A stretch of 64,000 nucleotides of DNA from Ciona intestinalis. Lineage: Eukaryota > Chordata > Ascidiacea > Phlebobranchia > Cionidae. The translations under genes and the position numbers were made by a program. Below, piece after piece: positions 1-10,015 of the stretch. Under the pieces are notes generated by a model that saw only the letters and a program-made list of their open reading frames with translations, had not been told where the DNA came from and did not search any database. The stretch spans positions 4,497,417 through 4,561,416 of the forward strand of contig NC_020179.2 in assembly GCF_000224145.3 (NCBI RefSeq). Direction: 5' to 3'. Numbering within the stretch: position 1 is the first letter of the stretch; every line of letters begins with the position of its first letter.

Positions 1-14
1 TTCGCTATTTCCAG

Positions 15-74
15 GACCGAATGACATCAGGTGTTGTGCCCGGAGCTTGTGTGAAACATCCATTAGAAGGTTAG
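15..74 (+). CDS. Possible terminal exon of an upstream gene
   Basis: A good 3' splice site (tatttccag) ends at 14 and is followed by an open stretch that stops at TAG 72-74. In that frame it would end a protein with residues DRMTSGVVPG and then ACVKHPLEG. Another frame stays open slightly longer, so the reading is weak. I do not recognise the peptide. The gene would lie mostly outside the window to the left and run toward the C11orf65 homologue (convergent). Confidence 0.25.
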   Translation, partial: DRMTSGVVPGACVKHPLEG

Positions 75-1108
75 TGGGTGAAGTTAGTTGTCTGTAATCT
101 AGATAGGTTATCTTCTTACACACACAGGATAATATGGGCTTAGATTTAGCCATGCTTTCGGCTTTTTTCCAAAAGTAGATTTTTGGCATTTTCTTCCAAT
201 AATTTTTAATGGCAGTTCTCTTCTCTTCATTGTTTTAATTAGTTTAATTTTCGCATCAAAGAGACAAACAACATTTATGTTTATGTCACATATTCACAAT
301 ATTAAATGGCAACATTATATCAAAACCCTTCATCTCCAACTACATTCATTCAATCAACAGGTTACATTCCAGCCCAACCTGATTGGTGTGACAAATGCTG
401 CCACAAACCGGTTCCAACTGGATTAAACCAGTCTGATCCAGATTTGCATGACCAGAAGCCACCAGAATACCAAGAGTGAAGCAAAATTCAAGAACGCCTT
501 GTTAGGGCACAAAAAAATTCAAACACAGTTTAACAATGATAAAAATAATCAATTAACTACAGGTTCAAACATGGAAAAGTTTGCACCATATTTTAAAATT
601 ATTCATTTTCTTGGTGGTTACAAATTTGTTTCCTGATAATTTAGTCCTAATTTACATAACCATTCATCCGTTAAATTTCTTTTCTGTGTGTTAGAAATGG
701 TGTTTCTATGTAGTCGGAAATCAGAATACAATGTTATAACAAACTGTTGATAATTATAACAAACTGTTGAAAAACTTATCCACAGTGGGCAGTTGGTATG
801 TTATAGTTGTCTATATGACATCACAATCGAATAGTTTTGATGTCATTGAACTATGACATCTAATATTACAATTTCATTCTATATTGGTGAGGTCCTACAG
901 CAAGGCACGCCATAGGACTTTGAGATATATGGCCATAGGCCCAGAGTGGGCCCATTACCCACATGATATCTTATAAGCGAAAAGAAATTTTATGCTAAGA
1001 TATCGTTTGTTTGCTTTTATAGAAAAACAGTGGCATTTATGCAGTCAGTATTAAAACTATGATGTAATAAGAGAGATTTAAAGTGCAGTATATGTAACAA
1101 TGGTCGCG
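75..1108. other. Intergenic spacer, convergent
   Basis: No convincing coding region. It holds AT-rich sequence and, at about 883-975, one copy of the SINE-tail repeat (family B: 'ggtgaggtcctacag' and then 'agagtgggcccattaccc'). It probably contains the 3' UTR of the C11orf65 homologue, whose stop codon is at 1109-1111 on the minus strand. Confidence 0.5.
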
Positions 1109-4100
1109 TTATGACGCGTCAATCAAGGGTACCATATACTTGCTTCGTGTAAGTTGGGGAGAATCCCCTTTATTGATACCCTTGTGTGGGGTCAGGAGGT
1201 CAGAGGAACCACGGGTCATGGAGTAGGGGTCAAAGGTCATGACCCCTCGTGCTTGCTCAGACATAGAAACAGTATTATGGCGTAGGTTAGAGGTCGTTTT
1301 CTCTGAAACGTTGCTTGTTGCCGCTTCCTTCCACACTTCAAGGTAATCATCAAAGTTGAGGGCTGTGGTCCATTGTAGTAACTCATCCACCTGCGGTTTA
1401 TGTTGTTATATGTGTTTACTACATATGTAGCTTTGTGTGTATACAACTGCAGGCATTTATATCCTCGTGGGTGGGAACTTGAGTGACTTATCCATGGTTG
1501 CCACTTCCATGCCCACAGTTGAGTTGCTGAAGCTATTGCAGTGTGTGGATAAGCAGACATGACTTTTGGTTGGTTTGGTCATTTATATCCTCATGGGTGG
1601 GAACTTGAATGACTTATCCATGGTTGTCACTCCCATGCCCACAGTTGAGTTGCTGAAGCTATTGCAGTGTGTGGATAAGCAGACATGACTTTTGGTTGGT
1701 TTGGTCATTTATATTCTCATGGGTGGGAACTTGAATGACTTATCCATGGTTGTCACTCCCATGCCCACAGTTGAGTTGCTGAAGCTATTGCAGTGTGTGG
1801 ATAAGCAGACATGACTTTTGGTTGGTTTGGTCATTTATATTCTCATGGGTGGGAACTTGAATGACTTATCCATGGTTGCCACTCCCATGCCCACCAGTCG
1901 TGCTGCTGAAGCTATTGCAGTGTGTGGATAAGCAAACAGACATTACATATTCTAATGTGTTTGAAATATCCACACACCATTTTGCCACATATCAGCCATA
2001 GACCACAGGTTCAAACCCCACCCCAGGCACATATACCCCCCACCCCAGGTTCAAACCCCACCCCAGGCACATACCTCCCATTCCATAACAGCTTCCGTCC
2101 CCCTTGCATCAACAGTGTTGACCAATCCTGTTGCTGCTCGATCAACCAAGTCACTCGTCTCCTGGTCGGTTTCTCGTGCGTGCAACATTCCATCTCTGTG
2201 TTAGTATATACATAAGTATGGCATCAAGGTAGAGTTGGTTAGCATGCCTGCCTCCAGTCAAAAGATTATGGGTTCAAGGCTAGGCACTGCCATCATTATG
2301 GAAATATGTGTCATTGGGCAGACACTTACAGCAAATTATTAGCCATACATTTAAACATTCTCCATAAAGTTAGATAGTTAGGTAACTTGTAAGCAGGCAC
2401 GAGGTGTATGAAACAGAACACCTGTTTATAACTTCTTACAAAAGGCAAGTTCCATACAATCAGTACACCCCATGTCCCCGCCATCCCCATGCCCCTGCCA
2501 GCCCCATGCCCCCCGCCATCCCCATGCCCCCGCCAACCCCATGCCCCCTGCCATCCCCATGTCCCTGCCAACCCCATGCCCCCGCCATCCCCATGCCCCC
2601 GCCATCCCCATGCCCCCACCATCCCCATCCCCATGCCCCCGCCATGCCCCATGCCCCCCGCCATGCCCCCCTCAACCCCATGCCCCCTGCCAGCCCCATG
2701 CCCCTGTCAAACTCACTTATACATCTTCCTCATCCACTCAATCTTCCTCTTGCGCCTCCGGTGGTCAACATCCGCTTGTCGTTGCACCCTCGTGTGGTGG
2801 AAATCGACCGTTTTCTTCGAGGTTTGCCAAGTAACTGGGTCCTATGATGTCATAAAGGGTTGTGTGAGGTGACTGAACCACTAGTCATGTTTATTGTAAA
2901 ATAAATAACTTTTTTGAGTGTCATTTTGATTTCTGAAGCATGAAAGTGGTTGAATAAAACATGAACATGATATATGTAATAAACTATGATTAAATGCCAC
3001 TTAATATTTAAATGAGGCCCCTTTACCATGATAAAAATGTACTCGTATTGTATAAGATGTTAAAATGCAAATACATGCAAGGAAGCTATTTTAGAAAACA
3101 TGTACAAAGCTTAAATAACCATTTGTACTTAAACTTTGTTGCCAGGCAACCAGGCATACTATGCAAAATACAAGTATACAAATAAATGCCCAAAGAGCTA
3201 ACTTAGAAAACAAGTATAATATGCCTGGCAGTTTATAAACATACTATAACTGGATAGTGAGCATGAGGTATGCCTACCATGGAGGAATGAATAAGTCGAT
3301 CTGACACGAGTCTCCAGCCATTGTTTTCATGCCTCACGTACCAACCTTCCTTGGTGTTGGTTGTGTTAAGTGATAATGTTCTGTAGGATTATTAATATAT
3401 TGTTTACATAATTTAGGTTGTGTTTGACAAATATTTCGGTATTTTTTAACTTTAGATTTATAGTTTAACAAAGTGTCAACAAAACAATAACCTTGATTTG
3501 GTCGCACCACTTTTCACAGGTGTTTATATAAGTTAAGTTGTATTTAACTGACACTTAAGTATTTTAGGGGTATTGTGTTAACAAAACAGTAACCTTGAAC
3601 TTTTTCTTGTCTAACTATGAAACCAAATATAACATTAACTGATAACTATATGTAGGTTTACTTACTTATTATGAACTTGCTTTCCAACAGGAACTTTTGC
3701 TTCAATCTTTGTATAATCTTTAGGGCTGTTAGCACACATGTCAACTACTGGTCTATGGGTGAAGATCTTGTAGTAGATGTTTGGGGGAAACTTTTCCTGC
3801 ATAGGATGGTTTGGTTAATCTAACACTGAGGATGGTTACAGTGGATTAAGTGAAACTGCACCATCCTCAGTGTTAGATGAGACAAGAGTGAGTGTTATAT
3901 TAAGACCAGCTTGGTACTTGTTACACTCATTTTTGTCTCATCTAACACTGAGGATGGTTAAAGTTGATTAACTGAAACTGCAAGAGTGGTTGTTATATAA
4001 AGACCTGTACCAAGCTTGTCCAGCTTGGTACTTGCGAAGTTGTGAGTTGTGACACTCACTCTTACATAATACAGATGACAGAGGTCTTACATAATACAGA

Positions 4101-6764
4101 TGACAGACAAAGGATGTCATGCTTTATACACTAGTGTATGCCTTGTTGCAGGACTTCACTCATATAAAATGCAAATATACAATGTTTGGGTAACGAGCCA
4201 AACTTAGCTTAAACCCCAGGTCCTTTACTGCTGGACCTTAATAGATTGTGAATACAATTTTAATATAGAATAAATACAATGTTAAAAAAGGAAACACACA
4301 TACAAGTACTACAACTCACCCCAGCAAGCCTAAACCTCACATGAACACCAGCTGCCGAATCCAATAGTTTTGATTCATTAGGGTTGATGCATTTAAGCAT
4401 TAGAGCTGGATCTCCATGGCCACGAAAGTTGATTAAGTCGCGATAATATCGGAACACTTGCATGTCCTGGTGGGATTGTATGGATATTTAAGATGGGATA
4501 ACAGGGGCACATAATATATAGCTGTGGAAGATGGGATTCATTATAGTAAGGTGAGGGAAGATGGAACACANNNNNNNNNNNNNNNNNNNNNNNNNNNNNN
4601 NNNNNNNNNNNNNNNNNNNNNNNNNNNNNNNNNNNNNNNNNNNNNNNNNNNNNNNNNNNNNNNNNNNNNNNNNNNNNNNNNNNNNNNNNNNTCCAGCTTG
4701 GTACTTGCGAAGTTGTGAGTTGTAACACTCACTCTTACATAATACAGATGACAGAGGTCTTACATAATACAGATGACAGACAAAGGATGTCATGCTTTAT
4801 ACACTAGTGTATGCCTTGTTGCAGGACTTTACTCATATAAAATGTAAATATACAATGTTTGGGTGATGAGCCAAACTTAGCTTAAACCCCAGGTCCTTTA
4901 CTGCTGGACCTTAATAGATTGTGAATACAATTTTAGTATACAATAAATACAATGTTAAAAAAGGAAACACACACATACAAGTACTACAACTCACCCCAGC
5001 AAGCCTAAACCTCACATGAACACCAGCTGCCGAATCCAATAGTTTTGATTCATTAGGGTTGATGCATTTAAGCATTAGAGCTGGATCTCCATGGCCACGA
5101 AAGTTGATTAAGTCGCGATAATATCGGAACACTTGCATGTCCTGGTGGGATCGTATGGATATTTAAGATGGAATAACAATAGCACATAATATATAGTTCT
5201 GTAAGATGGGATACCATAAGCAAATGATGTACCATATTTCCTCATCGCTTTGTTAGCAATTACCAATACCAAGGGTCATTGTGTTTATCAAACTGTACAA
5301 AACAACAGAGGTTAATATACAAATGTATATAGTAGTTAGTATAGTGCGATAACATGGATTATCAACACTTTTTTAGAATGGTGAAGATACGGCTATATAA
5401 TTCTGTAACTATTTGTTAGGATATGGTTAAAATGTACTCCCGTCATAAAACACTGGTAAACATGATATATATCACTAAATATCAGTGACACATATTAAAC
5501 AAAGCGCCCAAAATAGTCAACACACTCACAATGTGTCTTCTCCACGAGCGTTGTATCACGCTTGCTGCATCAGATTTGTTTGAAATCACCCGACATTTTG
5601 GAGGCTTTACTTTTTCTGGGGTTGGTTCTGCATAGAAATCATGAAATGCTTGTTTATTGTGGATAAAATGCAAGACTTTTATAAAAGCATCAATAGGTAT
5701 TCGCAGAATCTTGTGATACAGGTCTAATTTATTCGTTGCAGTAATGTTTACTCATTAATGCAGCGAAAAAATATTCTAGGGGTAAGGCAGCCTTTCAGCC
5801 ACCCCAGGTTTGTTGCCTATTATACAAAAACAGAAATACCTTGAACCTCAGGTGTGTTTGGTGGATGAACAGAATCAACCTGAAAAATAATATATGTTAA
5901 AGAAATAATATAATAAAGTAACTGAATACATTATTTAAAAGAGCTAAAATATATATTTTTTAATTATCTTTTTAACTACAGTAAAGAACCTATTTTAAGA
6001 TGGGAATTATTAATTATTAGGCAAACAACGGTTACGATTACGTTCTTAGAGTATTTTTAACAACAGTTGTTATTACAGTTAGTTACAATTATATGAGTTA
6101 ATTATAAATTGACATCAAAATAACATGTTTCAGATTTTTTACACTTTGTTGTGACTGTTCGACGCCCAGTAAAACTGACGATGAGTTTTGTATTTCTATG
6201 GCTTGGGGGGGTTTCTGTTTCTCTTTTATTTTATCATCGTGACTAACGAAGAGACCACGAAGGAATTTCCTGTAAAATGGGGATGGTGATTATTTGGTTA
6301 GATTAGAGCAATTATAGATTTATTTTGCTGATATTGCTACCAAGCATATAATATCAAATAGAATATTTTGTATAATTATGTGATTTTCAGAAAATAATAG
6401 TACTTTGCATAGAATTATCCAGTATTACTTTTTCTTAGTTACAGCACATATTAAGCACTTTCACGCTAGTTTTTTTATTACTTTTTTATTACTAATTTTT
6501 TTATTATATTTTTTATTACTTAAAAGTCACGTATTATAATAAACAGCCAACAAAGCTATGATACCTGCATGCAAAACCCCTCCAATGTCTTGATATCTCC
6601 AACACAGCACTTATTAACTTCTCTGCAGTTGCTTCTTCGTTTTTTATATGTTTCTTTCGCTCAGACTTAGTAGCTCGTGCCAACTTTAGTGAAACTGCTG
6701 CTGAATCGGCGGTATTTTGCGAGAACGCAGTCAGTATTGAAACTGCTTCTTTTTGGTTTAACAT
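1109..6764 (-). CDS. C11orf65: C11orf65/MFI homologue, IQ-motif protein
   Basis: Ten exons join in phase into 457 aa: 6764-6565, 6269-6143, 5879-5840, 5627-5530, 5141-4995 (or its copy 4466-4320), 3796-3666, 3380-3278, 2841-2717, 2195-2075, 1390-1109. Blocks matching remembered human C11orf65 run in order: an IQ-like SVIQRSWRRHI, 'INPNESKLLDSAAGVHVRFR', 'PPNIYYKIFTHRP', 'ENNGWRLVSD', 'RKRKIEWMRKMY', 'AVMEWEVDELLQWTTALNFD' and 'VWKEAATSN'. The human protein (about 313 aa) is reported as an MFF-binding regulator of mitochondrial fission; function here is inferred. The Ciona model carries about 100 extra N-terminal residues. All introns are GT-AG. The first 5' splice site of exon 2717-2841 lies next to a G-rich minisatellite. 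Head-to-head with the THAP gene. Identity is near certain; the exact first Met is less so. Confidence 0.9.
1454..1945. repeat. 126-bp tandem repeat, four copies
   Basis: Units start near 1454, 1580, 1706 and 1832 (period 126) and contain 'gggtgggaacttgaatgact' and 'gctattgcagtgtgtggata'. The array fills the last intron of the C11orf65 homologue. A diverged single unit lies at 22885-23085 in an intron of the large secreted-protein gene, in the same orientation relative to transcription. Confidence 0.9.
2226..2420 (+). mobile_element. tRNA-derived SINE copy
   Basis: An RNA polymerase III promoter-like head is visible: A box near 2236-2252 (gttggttagcatgcc) and B box near 2272-2282 (gggttcaaggc). 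These are followed by the shared SINE middle ('tgggcagacactta') and a family A tail ('aagcaggcacgaggtgtatg'). It sits in an intron of the C11orf65 homologue. It is decayed and is not a functional tRNA. Confidence 0.7.
2462..2708. repeat. GC-rich minisatellite, ~17-bp period
   Basis: About 14 imperfect units of 'ccccatgcccccgccat' type. On the transcribed (minus) strand this reads as runs of G (GGGG-CATGG). It starts within about 10 bases of the 5' splice site at 2716/2717 of the C11orf65 homologue. Several long open frames cross it on both strands, but they are by-products of the repeat. Confidence 0.95.
3818..4070. repeat. Nested inverted repeats in an intron
   Basis: The string 'taacactgaggatggtta' occurs twice (about 3821 and 3944) with its complement 'accatcctcagtgttaga' between them at about 3862. 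A second pair uses 'ccagcttggtacttg'. The segment could fold into alternative hairpins. It lies upstream of the duplicated exon segment. Confidence 0.75.
4018..5215. repeat. Direct duplication flanking an assembly gap
   Basis: Sequence 4018-4530 recurs at 4692-5215 with an offset of 674-675 bases and a few percent difference. Each copy contains the same 147-base C11orf65 exon (4320-4466 and 4995-5141), identical in protein, with both splice sites intact. A run of N separates the copies. This could be two alleles assembled in series or a true in-frame exon duplication. Confidence 0.95.
4571..4691. other. Assembly gap (121 N)
   Basis: Run of N. The last readable bases (about 4544-4570) look like the start of a MITE, so a repeat may have blocked the assembly. 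Confidence 1.
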
Positions 6765-7233
6765 TTCGTTTTTTGCGTTCTATCTTAACTTCTAGACTTT
6801 CTTATCATATATAAATATACATATTAAACTCAAGCATACGCATTTATAAGTAAAATGCAACAAAACTGTGTTTTTATTACCTTTTTAGTTATTTTTTTCG
6901 CCGGGAAAAAGCTTGGCTTGTAACCGTGGGAACATATTTTTATCGGAACCCAGTAAAGCATGACGGTAAAATAGAAATCGCGAACTAATAATTTAGGATT
7001 TTTTATTCTTAATATACCTACAATTAAATTGTTATATTGCGGATTTTGTGCAGTTTGCATCAGCAGGTATTGTTTGTATACACGCTTCGACACTCAATTC
7101 ATTGAAAATCCGCTTTTAAACGGCCTAGAATATATATTACCAGCGACCGTCTATACTTTGTAATTCACAAGTCGCCAAGCAGACATACGCTGCTTTGCCC
7201 GTTTTATAACGTTTGCAGTAAATTTCAGGCAAA
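6765..7233. promoter_or_regulatory. Bidirectional promoter region
   Basis: The start codons of the C11orf65 homologue (minus, 6764) and the THAP gene (plus, 7234) are 469 bases apart and face away from each other, so both promoters must lie here or in undetected 5' exons. No clear TATA box or repeat copy was seen. Confidence 0.45.
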
Positions 7234-9509
7234 ATGTCAATAGAATGTTACGTGCCGGCATGCAACAATATGTGTGGGATTTCATTTGAAGGTATTCCGT
7301 TTCCTAAAGACGAAGAATTAAAGCAAAAATGGATATCTGCAATATATGGAACCCGGGATAAGTCCCGTAAATTACCAAAAATAATGGAGCCAAAGTCCAC
7401 TTCGTTGGTGTGTCCCAATCACTTTAAACCGGAGGATTACAAAACTGTTACGATATGTGGTAAGCAATGTAAATTGGCTGATGTATATTAAGACAGACAC
7501 AAGACATCCATGTTATAACTTGACAGTGAACACGAGGTGTATGAATACACCATGTGTGTCTGGAGTATAAGAAGACACCCATGTTATAACTCGACAGTGA
7601 GCATGAGGTGTATGAATACACCATGTGTGTCTGGTTTATAAAAAGACACCCATGTTTTAACTCAACAGTGAGCATGAGGTGTATGAATACACCATGTTTG
7701 CCTGGTGTATAAGAAGACACCCATGTTATAACTCGGCAGTGAGCATGAGGTGTATGAATACACCATGTTTGCCTGGTGTATAAGAAGACACCCATGTTAT
7801 AACTCAACAATGAGCATGAGGTGTATGAATACACCATGTGTGCCTGGTGTATAAGAAGACACCCATGTTATAACTCAACAATGAGCATGAGGTGTATGAA
7901 TACACCATGTGTGTCTGGTTTATAAGAAGACACTCATGTTGTAACAGTGAGCATGAGTTGAATAAATGTACTTTACCCATTATAAAGAGAACCATTGCAA
8001 CTATCCTACAGGTGTTACTCACCGAACCCATGAATTAAAACCGAACACGATTCCAAACTTGGACAATTGGACAAAACTAAAGAGCGATCCCAAACACATT
8101 GAAGGGGAGATCAAACAATATGAAGAATTAGTGTTTAATTCAGGTGCTAATATAATGATGTTGGACATCTATTACTGTAACCCAGTGGTCACTAATGGGT
8201 TGTCTAAATTATCAGTCATACTTAAAAAAATAATCACCCACAAAGTAACATACATGGTAACTCATAAGCTGGCATGAGGTGTATGAACACCTGTGTTATA
8301 ACGACTGTCGTTGCCCCACCATGCGAGGATAAGTAAGTTATATTTATTTATGTATTTCATATACTATTTTTACAATGTAGTTTTATTAGGCTGAAAGATT
8401 GCATGTTCAATAAGTTTAAAGTTCATGTGAAATGGTCCGGATCAAGAACTAATATTGTTGGACGGTTCTCGTTGTATCATAACAAAATACACCAAGTGCT
8501 ACTAAATATGCAGCAAACAAAAATCAAGTCCAACTAATGGTGTACCATAAGATATATATCACCAAAAACTAGCATCATCAGTCTCTTATTTTAATGTTAA
8601 TAATGTTTCTATGTTACAGCTAATAATATTGTGTCTATGAACGAGCAACTGAAACTTGAAGTCAACAAACTAACAATCGAACACATGGAGTTAAAACAAG
8701 CAGTGGAAGCTCCGTATCTATCATGCAACAAACTATTCAAGAACCCCAACCAAGTGGTTAAAATAACTGGGGCTTTAACACGAGACGTCCTGCAGCATAA
8801 ACTAACAAGAGCAAAACCTTACCTTCAAAATCTGCCTGATGTGAGTTTAAGTTTTGAAGATCAACTTGTTGCGGTTTTATCAAAGCTACAACTTAACCTA
8901 CCAGATAAGCTGATGTGTCTCGTGTATTCAATATCCCTCTCACAACTGCATCAGTTGTTCAAAGCATGGGTGTCTGCGCTCGCAACAGCATTCACACCCG
9001 TCTGTGTAAACGAGGGCTTTGTAACAGCGATATTAAAATACGGCCGCAGAAAAATCCTTTGCGACGTCACACTTTTAAAAATACCAAAACCTAAAGTGGA
9101 ACCAGATGAAACAAAGGATGTGGTAACTTGTACACGAAACTTTGCACTGCCTATCTCCCATGCTTTATGCATTGTAGCTCAATCTCAAGTTCTCTATATA
9201 TCAAAACTATTTGAACCAAATGTACCTATTCTAAAAGCTGTACGTGACATTGAAGAATTTAGTGTCCATTTGAAACCTACAAGCTTGGTATACATTGAGC
9301 CATTAAACAGGGTTGTAACTAAACAAGACATCCAGCTTGGCGTGGTACTTGACACTGATGTTTCAAAAACAAACAGAAAATTGCAAAAGGATCGCAGGAA
9401 ACCTTTTATAAATATAGATCAGTTCCAAATATTAAATTCTCCATTAGAAGAACCTTTCTCTTCACTTGGATACGAGTTAGCTATTGTTTTGGCTGGGATA
9501 GTTCGGTAA
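7234..9509 (+). CDS. THAP protein derived from an ISL2EU-type transposase
   Basis: Exons 7234-7459, 8012-8143 and 8620-9509 join in phase into 415 aa. Residues 5-70 form a THAP zinc finger: C5-x4-C10, FP at 23-24, W33, and C60-x2-H63 followed by F. A charged, coiled-coil-like stretch covers 126-150. Residues 193-238 resemble the helix-turn-helix placed before DDE domains ('LSFEDQLVAVLSKLQLNLP'). The last 175 residues follow the DDE_Tnp_4 order ('KILCDVTLLKIPKPK', later 'FQILNSPLEEPF'), but the second acidic site reads VYIEP and the expected VERxxGR block reads KDRRKPF, so catalysis is unlikely. It is single copy with introns and no terminal repeats, which suggests a domesticated DNA-binding gene. 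Poly(A) signal at 9534-9539. Intron 1 is almost all minisatellite. Confidence 0.85.
7490..7970 (+). repeat. 71-bp minisatellite filling THAP intron 1
   Basis: Six or seven units, each with 'ggtgtatgaatacacc' (arms GGTGTAT/ATACACC around GA) followed by ATGTGTGTCT and another GGTGTAT. The array takes up nearly all of the 552-base intron between 7459 and 8012. The same family occurs at 19165-19450, 23305-23565, 26985-27445 and 28095-28490. Confidence 0.95.
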
Positions 9510-10015
9510 AACTATAACTTGTGTTGTATGAGAAATAAACTGCCACTTGATGTATAATAAACCACTTTATGCATATAGCATTGGTTCCTAACCTATGGTA
9601 GGTATAACACTTGTGGTACATGATAGTCTTCCAGGTGGTACATGAGTTTTTAAAGAATTATAAAAGTTTACTGATCAGACAAAATAAAAGTAAATGAAAT
9701 ATGAGTGGGGATTTTTGGAAGAGTTTTTTTTAATAAGTGGTACAAGAATTCTGTATGAAATCAAAAAATAAAGATGCACAAGAAGGAAAAGCTTTAGATG
9801 ATGTGTCATACAGATTAACTTATATAAGCACCTGTTGAAAGTGGTGCAACCAATTCAAGGTTATTATGGTGATAAATACAGTAAAAGATGCTGATATCAA
9901 ATGAAAAACTACGCAAGTAGAACAAGTTTAAATGCAGAAGCATCAGTCTAAACAACTTTGTGAAAAAATACATAAGACAGTTGAGAGTTGTGACAACTAC
10001 TGAAGTCACCTTGTG
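9510..10015. other. Convergent spacer with hAT-like remnant
   Basis: It lies between the stops of the THAP gene and HPF1 and carries the THAP poly(A) signal. At about 9580-9660 there is a remnant beginning 'ggttcctaacctatggta', also seen at 26530-26600, of the kind found at ends of non-autonomous hAT elements. Nothing coding was seen. Confidence 0.5.

Noticed and set aside
2404-2872. Several overlapping Pro/His- and Gly/Met-rich open frames on both strands
   Set aside because: They are translations of a 17-bp minisatellite in an intron; a repeat length not divisible by three keeps several frames open by chance.
7448-8031. Long minus-strand open frames with repeated SYTSCSL peptides
   Set aside because: They come from the 71-bp minisatellite in the THAP intron; the same peptides appear wherever this array occurs.
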